Shown one piece after another: positions 18,175 to 25,409 of a stretch of DNA of 64,000 bases; the stretch's first letter is position 1; each line of letters starts with the position of its first letter. The DNA comes from Oligoflexus tunisiensis (GTDB taxonomy: Bacteria > Bdellovibrionota_B > Oligoflexia > Oligoflexales > Oligoflexaceae). Location of the stretch: NCBI RefSeq assembly GCF_001748245.1, contig NZ_BDFO01000001.1, positions 3,122,471-3,186,470 on the forward strand. The letters run 5' to 3'. The translations under genes were made by a program, and so were the position numbers. The notes under the pieces are model-generated. The model ran no database searches. It had not been told where the DNA came from and saw only the letters and a list, made by a program, of their open reading frames with translations.

Positions 18175-19044
18175 CTAGGCTCTCTTTTTGATTTTGGTCA
18201 GGGGGAAGAACTGGATGTTGACCTGATACACCTGCTCGGCCTCCTGACAACGCTCCTCTTCCGCCAGAAGAAGGAGCTGAAATTCATGAATCATGGCCTT
18301 GATCTTTTTGATGCCGTCCTTGGAAATGCATACGGTCACGGCACTGACATCGCGGTGCTCCTGCTCGACTTTCGAAATGGACTGTCGCCCGATATTGATC
18401 ATTTCCTGATGGAAACTGGCGACCGCCATCTCCTGGGCCTCATGCCCGGTGGCAATGTTGCGATCACAGCGGATATGCCGGTTCTGACCCTCGTCGAACG
18501 CGATGATGCCCAGGTTCTCGAGCAGATCCAGGCTCTTTTCAACCTGAGCTGGCCGGATGGGGGCAACCAGGTTTTTGGCAATCCAGTGCGGATCGGATTC
18601 GAAGGTCGGCAGACGGGTCATCTCCCCAATCACCGGATGATACCATTCCGAGAAATAGGAGAGAGCTTCCTTTTCGATAGGTGCAGCCAGGACTTCCTTT
18701 TTTAGATCGCAGATTTTTTTGAAATGCCCGTCCTTGTCATCGGGAACCTTGGCATTGATGTAGTCCACGAGCGTGAAAAAATACAGCCGCTCCACGCCCC
18801 GCAGGTTGAGGCTCCTGGCGATGACTTCGGCCGATTTTGTCGTCAAGGGCCGGCGCCCCTGAATGATGTGGCTCAGGACATTGGTCGCTGAAAAACCCAG
18901 GTCTTCAGCGAATTTCATATAGGAATAGCCTTCGGTATGTTTTTTCAAGAGAGCAAACAGAGTGGCTAAATAATTTTTGTAGTCCAGGAAACTGGACGGT
19001 TTGACCTCTTCGGTGATTTTCATGAGCAGGGTTTTCTTCATCAT
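18175..19044 (-). CDS. TIGR02147-family regulator
   Basis: 289 residues. The N-terminal segment (FLDYKNYLATLFALLKKHTE) followed by a Cro/Xre-like helix-turn-helix (MKFAEDLGFSATNVLSHIIQ and RRPLTTKSAEVIARSLNL) and the YFFTLVDYINAK stretch are characteristic of TIGR02147 proteins. These are abundant in Bdellovibrio and Fibrobacter relatives and otherwise poorly studied. The C-terminal part (about 110-270) has the usual W-H-P motif (FSEWYHPVIGEM) and ends in a beta-strand pair with a basic tail. A start at ATG 19044 has AAGGA very close; ATG 19023 is an alternative. The coupled downstream lipoprotein is the likely partner. A DNA-binding role is inferred from the HTH. Confidence 0.85.
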   Translation of the reverse strand: MMKKTLLMKITEEVKPSSFLDYKNYLATLFALLKKHTEGYSYMKFAEDLGFSATNVLSHIIQGRRPLTTKSAEVIARSLNLRGVERLYFFTLVDYINAKVPDDKDGHFKKICDLKKEVLAAPIEKEALSYFSEWYHPVIGEMTRLPTFESDPHWIAKNLVAPIRPAQVEKSLDLLENLGIIAFDEGQNRHIRCDRNIATGHEAQEMAVASFHQEMINIGRQSISKVEQEHRDVSAVTVCISKDGIKKIKAMIHEFQLLLLAEEERCQEAEQVYQVNIQFFPLTKIKKRA

Positions 19045-19126
19045 TCCTTCTTAACGGCAGAAGAAAAACTGTCCTTTAGAATTTTTTAATAATCCATATA
19101 AATCAGTCAGTTAAATCACATGATTT

Positions 19127-19612
19127 TCATATTTCTGGTGAATTATTGTCCTCGTATCGGGCGCGCTGCCTCAGCTCCCTCAGCAGCTTTTTGGAGCGAT
19201 CGGACATTCTCCCCCGACCGGCGCTCGCCTCATTTTCAACCCACAGAAAGCGTTTGAGTTTGGTCTGAAGCCCATGCCGTTCCCAAATCTTGCGCACGCC
19301 CCCACCACTGATCTGCATCCCCTGTGATACCAGCAGAGCCGCCATGCGATTGTAGGAATAACTGGGGAACTCGCGCGTCAGGTCCAAAACCTTTTGGACA
19401 AGTTCCTCACTCGCCTGATTGGGCATTTGGGGTTTGCGACGCGGCCTGGGTTCGAGGGCCTTGAGGCCATGTTTTTCAAAATCAGCCTTCATGAGATAAA
19501 AGCTGGATCGGGCGATGCCCACCAGGCGACAGGCCTCCGAGATGTTGCCAATGATTTCAGCCAATGCGAGGACCTTCAGTTTTTCTTCAACCGTTGTCTG
19601 TTTTCGAGTCAT
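19127..19612 (-). pseudogene. IS481-like transposase remnant (HTH region only)
   Basis: 161 codons. ATG 19612 is chosen for AAGG 9 bases upstream. The sequence starts MTRKQTTVEEKLKVL and contains a homeodomain-like HTH (NISEACRLVGIARSSFYLMK). It then has the second HTH region typical of IS481-family transposases: FPSYSYNRMAALLVSQGMQ, then ISGGGVRKIWERHGLQTK. The reading frame ends about 35 residues later in a basic, divergent tail (RGRMSDRSKKLLRELRQRA). No DDE integrase core follows in any frame, so it cannot transpose. It is either a decayed insertion or a domesticated DNA-binding protein. Flanking DNA is AT-rich. No inverted terminal repeats were found. Confidence 0.65.
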
Positions 19613-20021
19613 GAAGCACAGCCTTTTTCCTACTGAGCAATGCCCCTGCATGCCCTTCCGAAATACATTAACGGCTAAATTTTTCTGTCCTTTAATTTGT
19701 CTGAAAATGGCTACAAAAACAGGCTGTTCTAGTATTAATCGATGAAATTTCACTGGTTTTTCTGTCCTGGGATATTGCAAATGAATGATCTGCGGCTTGC
19801 TGAAAAGTGACATGCACTATCCTGAGCGAATCAAAATATTCCATTCACATTTTTCGAATCACAGGATGCTGTACAGATTCATGTTCTGTGATCATGAACT
19901 ACAGAAACTCAAAATCGATATCAGAATCCACATCACCTATGGTGCCGCATCATAAGATGCGGTCAGATCCTTTCTGCACTTTCTGCGGGCAGGATGCGGA
20001 CCACAATTGAGGAGATATGCC
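19613..20021. other. AT-rich intergenic region with several dyads, leader of the astacin-like gene
   Basis: No gene seen. It contains a perfect 7-bp stem (CCGCATC at 19945-19951 with GATGCGG at 19956-19962, loop ATAA) about 60 bases before the start codon. It also has an ATCACAG/CTGTGAT dyad and a TTCTGT/ACAGAA pair around 19858-19906, which suggest a structured leader. Base composition is lower in GC than the neighbours, in keeping with the transposase remnant next door. Confidence 0.4.
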
Positions 20022-20756
20022 GTGAGAATTCTGAAGATCATTTCCTTGTCCATCCTGTTTTCTTCCCTGGGCTGTGGAACCCAAACGCCAGAAGATTCCG
20101 ACACGAAATCCGTCATCGACGTGGATGCCCGGCGCTGGCCCAACCCAAGGCTCATCCCGATCTGTTTTCTCAACAGAAACGCAGTGCATGATGATCTTTT
20201 TGATGACCTCCTGAAGACAACAGTGAACCAATTCGCGCACGCGGGCGTGGCCTTTCAGAAATGGCGCGACTGCACCAGCGATGACATGAATGACAACATC
20301 ATCCGGGTCCGCTTCAGGAATGAATACAACTGGAATAACAGTTCCTATTCCTATGGTGGGGGGCGATCGAAAGTAGGAATGACGCGTAAGAGTCTGGATG
20401 GCGAAGGTGGAGCGACCCTCTTCATTAAGCTTGACCATAAATATCCGGAAGGACCGTCTAAAAAAAGAGACACTGTGGTGCTGGCGACCCGGAGTGTCCT
20501 CTTGCATGAAATCGGACACGCCCTCGGTCTCCTGCACGAGCATACCCGGACCGACTACCATCCTGGTGAGCCGGATTGCGTGGATCGGGACGGTGATAGT
20601 CGGGAGTATCCGAATGAAAAGGAAGTACGCGGTGAAAGAGATTACGTCGGTCGCCCGGACTACGATTCTGTCATGTCCTATTGCAACCTGACAGCCGGCA
20701 AACTTTCAAAAGGTGACATTGCCGGTATCCATGCCCTCTATCCCCAGCTGAAGTAA
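20022..20756 (+). CDS. Astacin-like zinc metallopeptidase lipoprotein
   Basis: 244 residues. The start is GTG 20022, with GAGGAG 7 bases upstream; a TTG at 20007 overlaps that site and is less likely. A lipoprotein signal ends in the lipobox SLGC (Cys18). The zinc site HEIGHALGLLHEHTRTD (from residue 162) carries the extended astacin signature HExxHxxGxxHE with a following Arg and Asp. The Met-turn is SVMSYC (Met218), and the C-terminal KGDIAGIHALYP is typical of bacterial M10/M12-type enzymes. The domain before it (PNPRLIPICFLN and on) is the usual N-terminal lobe. It is therefore a surface-anchored endopeptidase, complete in its active site, unlike the metzincin at 433 with its Met-turn change. 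Confidence 0.88.
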   Translation: MRILKIISLSILFSSLGCGTQTPEDSDTKSVIDVDARRWPNPRLIPICFLNRNAVHDDLFDDLLKTTVNQFAHAGVAFQKWRDCTSDDMNDNIIRVRFRNEYNWNNSSYSYGGGRSKVGMTRKSLDGEGGATLFIKLDHKYPEGPSKKRDTVVLATRSVLLHEIGHALGLLHEHTRTDYHPGEPDCVDRDGDSREYPNEKEVRGERDYVGRPDYDSVMSYCNLTAGKLSKGDIAGIHALYPQLK

Positions 20757-20765
20757 GGGTTTCCC

Positions 20766-20796
20766 GATCCCTGCCTTCTGGCAGGGATCACCTTTT
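20766..20796 (+). terminator. Intrinsic terminator after the astacin-like gene
   Basis: GATCCCTGCC (20766-20775) pairs perfectly with GGCAGGGATC (20780-20789) around TTCT, followed by ACCTTTTC. The stem begins 10 bases after the stop codon. Confidence 0.75.
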
Positions 20797-20948
20797 CGAA
20801 CTGATGGCGAAACAACTGTCTCCCGTCTGCTTCATCTCACTTTTTATCTTTCCTCGCGGAATTTAACTTCCGTCCTGTCGTTTTTCTCAAATCCGAAATC
20901 GACTTTCCATCCGAAGAGATAAATTTTTATCGAGACTTATCGGCCTAT

Positions 20949-20992
20949 GGTTGAGCTGGCAACATCAATCCTGGACTGTGGTTGAGCAACAT
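20949..20992 (+). promoter_or_regulatory. Direct repeat in the leader of the repeat lipoprotein gene
   Basis: GGTTGAGC followed by AACAT occurs at 20949-20965 (4 bases between the two halves) and again at 20980-20992 (no gap). The starts are 31 bases apart, close to three helical turns, about 190 bases before the ATG at 21178. It could be a pair of regulator sites. The rest of the 420-base gap (20757-21177) is AT-rich and shows no gene; GGAG lies 8 bases before the ATG. Confidence 0.3.
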
Positions 20993-21177
20993 TGGTGTAT
21001 GCGGAAAAACATGATGAATGAACTGCGATGCAGCGATCGATGAAGCTCATGCATTCGCATTCCGCCTGCGTAAAATGAAGTCCTTTTTGGTGTTCTTATC
21101 TATTTACATCTGGGTGAGAGAAGCTTATCTAAATTTCATGATGTGTTTGCCTCTTTTGCTTAACAGGAGTGTAAAAG

Positions 21178-23250
21178 ATGAAAGCATCGAAAAATATCGC
21201 GGTAGGTCTCGCGCTAGCCTTTGGTTTGGTCGCCTGCGGGCAAGGCAGCAAAGGTGATAAGGATCCGGCAGCGCAAACAAATATCGTTCAGCCAAGCGCC
21301 CCGGCTGATCAGGTTGCAGCTTTGAATCAAATGTCCGACGCCGAGAAAGCCGTACTGCTAACTTCTGCAGAACGGTTCCGTGCTGAAATCAGCAGGATAC
21401 AAGCTGAGATAGAAGCGATCGAAGAGGATATCGAGAAGAATCCCAGTAACGCAGCGTCTCAGCAAGGCAAGTTGGAACAGTTGAATGAACAGCTGAATGA
21501 TCTCAAGGAGCAATACGCTGAGACCGAGCAGGCGCTCTCGGATGCTGAAGGCTTCGAGATGCTTCTGAAATTCGTGATCGAACACCAGGTGAAATCGCTT
21601 GACGAGCTGCCCCAGGTATTCGACCAGGTTCGCGCCCGTCTCCAACAGAAAGGGCAGGAGCTCAGCCAGAAGGAAGAGTCCTTCGTAAGCAGAATCGAGG
21701 CCGCGCTGGACAAGGTCTCATCGTCCAAGGGCCAGCTGCAGGGCACAGAGCGCATGTTGCAGGAAAGGGCAGACACACTGCAGCAGAAGTCCAACCTGAC
21801 CGCGGATGAGCAACAGCAGTTGGAATCCATCCAGTCCTATCTCGCGAAGGCGAAAGAGATTGAGACTGAGAAGAAAAGCCTGATGGATGCCCAGACGGAA
21901 CTGGCTCAACATGAGTCAGCCTTGGCCAAGGCTCAGAAAGAAAGAGCAGATCTGATCGCAAACCGGACCAAGCTCGTGCGTCAGTTGACAGGCCTGCCTG
22001 CCAGCGACCTCGAAGGTCGTGAGCAGATCATGGACCGCCTCGACCAGATCCAGGATCAGATTATCGAAGCTGATCTCAACATCCATAACCATGAAGCCCA
22101 GATTTCGGAAGCCAATTCCGAGGTCGAGTCGCTTAAGAAAGGCGTGGATGGTCTGCAGTCATCCATTGGAACGGTGACAACCGGCATCAGTTCCCTGGCG
22201 GACGTGAACATTTCCTCGCAAATGAAGGCAGCTGCCGATGCTGAGGACAACTATCAGAAACTGCGCACGGAATTCCAGCAATGGAGTCTGGAATTAGGAC
22301 GGAATGAAGTTGAACTGGCCAATATCCGTCGACTGGAAGCTTTCTATGCCCAGAAGTTCCTCCAACCAGGGGAGCAAACCTCTCAGGGTGAAGATCCAAC
22401 GGAAGGTCAGACCGAAGGAGCCCCAGCTGAAGGTGAAACACCTGCTAAAGGCGAAACACCCGCCGAAGGTGAACAACCTACCGATCAGGGTGAAACACCT
22501 GCTGAAGGTGAGCAGCCTACCGATCAGGGTGAAACACCTGCTGAAGGTGAGCAGCCTACTGACCAGGGTGAAACCCCGGCTGAAGGTGAGCAGCCTACCG
22601 ATCAGGGTGAAACACCTGCTGAAGGTGAGCAACCTGCAGAAGAAGGCAAGGCACCCACTGAAGGTGAGCAGCCTGCAGAAGAAGGCAAGGCACCCGCTGA
22701 AGGTGAGCAACCTGCAGAAGAAGGCAAGGCACCCGCTGAAGGTGAGCAACCCACGGAAGGGGCTCAAACACCAGCACAACAACCTGCTGAAGGCGAACAA
22801 CCTGCTGAAGGTGAACAGCCAACCGATCAGGGCGAACAACCCACAGATCAGGGCGAACAACCCACAGATCAGGGCGAACAACCCACAGACCAGGGTGAAC
22901 AACCCACAGATCAGGGTGAACAACCCTCTGAAGGCGAAACTCCAGCCGAAGGTGAAACACCAGCACAACAGCCCTCTGAAGGTGAACAACCTACAGATCA
23001 AGGTGAAACACCAGCTGAAGGTGAACAACCTACAGATCAAGGTGAAACACCAGCTGAAGGTGAACAACCCACCGATCAGGGTGAACAACCCACCGATCAG
23101 GGCGAACAACCCTCTGAAGGTGAGCAACCTACAGACCAGGTTGAGCCCTCTGAAGGCGAAGAACCATCCAAAGGAGATGCTCCAGCTGAAGGTGAAGAAC
23201 CTGAACAGCCTGAGACTCCTGAACAAGCCGGTACTGCCAGCGCCAGCTAA
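21178..23250 (+). CDS. Coiled-coil lipoprotein with long acidic Pro/Glu/Gln repeat tail
   Basis: 690 residues. The lipoprotein signal ends in the lipobox GLVAC (Cys20). Residues 45-390 are almost entirely alpha-helical coiled coil, rich in Gln, Glu, Lys and Ala with heptad spacing, and contain no enzyme motif. From about residue 400 to 680 the protein is a low-complexity tail built of GEQPTDQ, GETPAE and GEQPAEEGKAP units, very acidic and rich in Pro. Such a layout fits a lipid-anchored rod with a flexible surface stalk, for example one spanning the periplasm or extending from the outer membrane. No LPXTG-like or other sorting motif is seen. It stands alone between hairpins. Function unknown; structural prediction is firm. 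Confidence 0.85.
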   Translation: MKASKNIAVGLALAFGLVACGQGSKGDKDPAAQTNIVQPSAPADQVAALNQMSDAEKAVLLTSAERFRAEISRIQAEIEAIEEDIEKNPSNAASQQGKLEQLNEQLNDLKEQYAETEQALSDAEGFEMLLKFVIEHQVKSLDELPQVFDQVRARLQQKGQELSQKEESFVSRIEAALDKVSSSKGQLQGTERMLQERADTLQQKSNLTADEQQQLESIQSYLAKAKEIETEKKSLMDAQTELAQHESALAKAQKERADLIANRTKLVRQLTGLPASDLEGREQIMDRLDQIQDQIIEADLNIHNHEAQISEANSEVESLKKGVDGLQSSIGTVTTGISSLADVNISSQMKAAADAEDNYQKLRTEFQQWSLELGRNEVELANIRRLEAFYAQKFLQPGEQTSQGEDPTEGQTEGAPAEGETPAKGETPAEGEQPTDQGETPAEGEQPTDQGETPAEGEQPTDQGETPAEGEQPTDQGETPAEGEQPAEEGKAPTEGEQPAEEGKAPAEGEQPAEEGKAPAEGEQPTEGAQTPAQQPAEGEQPAEGEQPTDQGEQPTDQGEQPTDQGEQPTDQGEQPTDQGEQPSEGETPAEGETPAQQPSEGEQPTDQGETPAEGEQPTDQGETPAEGEQPTDQGEQPTDQGEQPSEGEQPTDQVEPSEGEEPSKGDAPAEGEEPEQPETPEQAGTASAS
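22400..23225 (+). repeat. Coding tandem repeats, 39-bp and 21-bp periods
   Basis: Within the lipoprotein gene. A 39-base unit (GEQPTDQGETPAE) occurs about four times from 22470, then a variant 39-base unit (EGEQPAEEGKAPA) three times from 22625. A 21-base unit (GEQPTDQ) follows about five times from 22815, then the 39-base unit again two or three times to about 23070. Copies are near-identical in DNA, which suggests recent expansion by slippage or recombination and probable length variation between strains. Confidence 0.85.
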
Positions 23251-23279
23251 TAGGGATTGATTCATCTGAATGCCGCATA

Positions 23280-23298
23280 GGGCCCCCTCCGGGGGCCC
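23280..23298. terminator. GC-rich hairpin between convergent genes
   Basis: GGGCCCCC (23280-23287) and GGGGGCCC (23291-23298) form an 8-bp stem with a 3-base loop, 30 bases after the repeat lipoprotein stop and 28 before the stop of the opposing gene. It lacks a U-tract. Confidence 0.5.
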
Positions 23299-23325
23299 CC
23301 ATCGGGCACGACATGCCGCTGTCTG

Positions 23326-24156
23326 TCAGTGCAAGGTCCGCTCGTCTTCCGCTGCCTTGGATGTTCCAGGCTTCGCCCCTGACTTTTCCGGTTCGGTCTC
23401 AGTTTTCCGCGTCACCACACTGACCATGGCCGGGCGCAGAACCCTTTCGTTGAGAGTATAGCCTCGCGCGTACTCTTCCCCGACGGTATCCGCCTCCACA
23501 TTGTGCGATTCCAGGGTCTTGATCGCATGGTGGACATTCGGATCAAAGGCGCCCGAGGCATCGATTTCCTTGAGGCCATGTTTCCTGAACACAGCCGCGA
23601 GCTGATCCTTCAGCTGCACCATGCCCTGATAGAAGGTCTTTTCAATTTCATTGCGGTTGAACTGAGGGCCGACGGCATCCTCGGCGGGCAAGGCCTTGTC
23701 AAATCCATCCAAAACGGGAATGACATCCTTGAAAAGATTTTCAAGGCTGAATCGGGTGTTCTGCTGGAGCTCCCTTTCATGCCGCCGTCGCATGTTTTCA
23801 ATATCGGCACATGCACGCAGGTACTTATCGGTCATATCCGCGAGCTTCTCCTGAAGCCGATTCACTTCAGCCAAAAGGTTTGCCTCCGTGCTGGAGGCAA
23901 CGTCCTCCATATCAACAAATTCATCGGCTGGCAGCGGATTGACCCCAGCCGGGGTCAGAAGGCTTATGGTTTTGGCGACGTCAACGGCCGGCACCCTGAC
24001 GTCGAAGAATTCTGTCGTTGCGGTTTCATCGTTGCCGGAACGCGGGGTTTTATTCGCCACTATGACCGCAGCCACACCGTGCTCCAGCAGGAAATCGCGC
24101 AGCTGGTCCGCCTCAGTCCTGCCCGGATACGTTTTAATGAGAATGAGATCTTTCAC
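23326..24156 (-). CDS. grpE: DUF2007-like / GrpE fusion protein
   Basis: 276 residues. The start is GTG 24156, with GGAGG 7 bases upstream; a TTG two codons earlier lies against that site. Residues 1-80 resemble DUF2007-type putative signal-transducing domains (LILIKTYPGRTEADQLRDFL, then LEHGVAAVIV). A linker leads to a full GrpE domain (about 95-255): a long helix with RACADIENMRRRHERE, then VIPVLDGFDKAL, and the C-terminal beta wing with FDPNVHHAI and YTLNERVLRPAMVSV. GrpE is the nucleotide-exchange factor of DnaK. Here the usual acidic N-terminal arm is replaced by the DUF2007 domain, and no dnaK or dnaJ gene is adjacent. It may be a second, specialised GrpE. The C-terminal 20 residues are polar. 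Confidence 0.85.
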   Translation of the reverse strand: MKDLILIKTYPGRTEADQLRDFLLEHGVAAVIVANKTPRSGNDETATTEFFDVRVPAVDVAKTISLLTPAGVNPLPADEFVDMEDVASSTEANLLAEVNRLQEKLADMTDKYLRACADIENMRRRHERELQQNTRFSLENLFKDVIPVLDGFDKALPAEDAVGPQFNRNEIEKTFYQGMVQLKDQLAAVFRKHGLKEIDASGAFDPNVHHAIKTLESHNVEADTVGEEYARGYTLNERVLRPAMVSVVTRKTETEPEKSGAKPGTSKAAEDERTLH

Positions 24157-24234
24157 ATTCAATCCTCCACGTCCAGGTGTTCAAGTTCACCGCATCGTTC
24201 GCAAATTTCGGGCCAGGCGGGAGGCAAAACTGCG

Positions 24235-25323
24235 TCAAAACAAATTGATCGTGCGAATCAGGTCCTGCTTGAACGTTTTCGCGTCTGCGGCCACGCACAC
24301 CCGGGTCATGGCCCCGCGATCCGAGAGGATGGTCTGCCCGGTGAAGTAGGGATCGAAGTTCCGGCGCTCCTTGCCATCCCATCGAACCTTGCTGAAGGCG
24401 GGCAGGGGAACCCCGTTGGTTTTGTCTGAATAGGCCACCACCACTTCCAGCGGAAGGTCCTGCGATGTGCAGTATTCGGGATGGAGGGCCACGGCAGCCG
24501 TGAGGGCGTCCCAGAAATAATACTCGCCCGAGTCGATGAACCATTTGGTTTTGTCGAGGATGCGACTGAAAAATTTCGCGCCTGCACTTTTCGCGGCTTT
24601 TTTCATCGCGACCGCATCAGCTGGCAGAACCTTTACGTGGTTGGTGCCATCGAGAGAGACAAGCGTCACCGGCACACCGGATTCCAGAACGTCCCGCGCG
24701 GCGATCGGGTCGATGAGGATATTCCACTCGGCGCTTTTGTTTTTATATTGGTCGGTAAAGTTCGGCACGATGATGTTGCCACCGGCCCAGACGGACCCGC
24801 CCATGAAGTGGATGCGTTCGATCCGCTTTTTGATCTGAGGGGCTTTTCTCAACGCCAGCGCAACGTTCGTGGCATTCCCAAGGACCACCAGCCGCACAGG
24901 GGCTTCGGACCGCTCCAGCAGGGAAATGAGAAGATCAGGGGCCGATTGTTTCTCAGGCTTGCGTGGGCTGACCGGGAGGGAAACACCATAGAAGGTGTCC
25001 GCGCCCTCGCGCCAGGGAGCTGGAAACTGATGGAAGCCATCCATGGGTTCCTCCGGCCCACAGGCCACCGGGATGCCCTTGTGCGGCGTGACATCGACCA
25101 GGTTTACCGCATGCTGGGCACCCGGCTCACAATGGGCTTCCCCGGCTCCGGTAACGGTGACACCCAAAACCTGGGCATCCGGATGATGCAGGAGGTAAAG
25201 CATGGCGACCCAATCATCGATGGCCATATCATTGTCGATAATGATGGGGGTTTTTGCGGCCCAGGCCATGGAACAGCTTCCGAAACAAAGAAGGCCAAAA
25301 ATCAGGTTACGGATGAACGTCAT
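24235..25323 (-). CDS. Exported inosine-uridine-type nucleoside hydrolase
   Basis: 362 residues. The start at ATG 25323 gives a signal peptide (FIRNLIFGLLCFGSCSMAWA); a longer frame to 25371 lacks one. The N-terminal motif IIIDNDMAIDDWVAM corresponds to the calcium- and ribose-binding DxDxxxDD motif of the nucleoside hydrolase family, although the usual Pro-Gly is replaced by Met-Ala. LVVLGNATNVALAL, RIHFMGGSVWAGGN and EWNILIDPIAARDVL are typical core elements, and FWDALTAAV supplies the late Asp. The enzyme should split ribonucleosides into base and ribose outside the cytoplasm, a scavenging function. It follows the desaturase-like gene by 86 bases on the same strand. Confidence 0.9.
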   Translation of the reverse strand: MTFIRNLIFGLLCFGSCSMAWAAKTPIIIDNDMAIDDWVAMLYLLHHPDAQVLGVTVTGAGEAHCEPGAQHAVNLVDVTPHKGIPVACGPEEPMDGFHQFPAPWREGADTFYGVSLPVSPRKPEKQSAPDLLISLLERSEAPVRLVVLGNATNVALALRKAPQIKKRIERIHFMGGSVWAGGNIIVPNFTDQYKNKSAEWNILIDPIAARDVLESGVPVTLVSLDGTNHVKVLPADAVAMKKAAKSAGAKFFSRILDKTKWFIDSGEYYFWDALTAAVALHPEYCTSQDLPLEVVVAYSDKTNGVPLPAFSKVRWDGKERRNFDPYFTGQTILSDRGAMTRVCVAADAKTFKQDLIRTINLF

Positions 25324-25409
25324 GGGATCCTCATGGTTGCGTGAGACAGGCTGTTCTAGGGGATGACGCAAAAATTTTCCAGTTCAATTCAAGGCACGGA
25401 ACCTGTTGA

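Noticed and set aside
19069..19694. CTGTCCTTTA at 19069 and 19685 flanking the transposase fragment, as possible element ends
   Set aside because: They are direct, not inverted, only 10 bases, and do not fit IS481 end structure; AT-rich chance match is likely.
22400..23225. CRISPR-like repeat array
   Set aside because: Repeats are in frame, directly adjoining and coding, without unique spacers; no cas genes nearby.
22294..23265. Long open frames on both strands (over 310 codons each) across the repeat region of the lipoprotein gene
   Set aside because: They arise from the repeated codon pattern of the real gene; the translations are low-complexity and have no start context.
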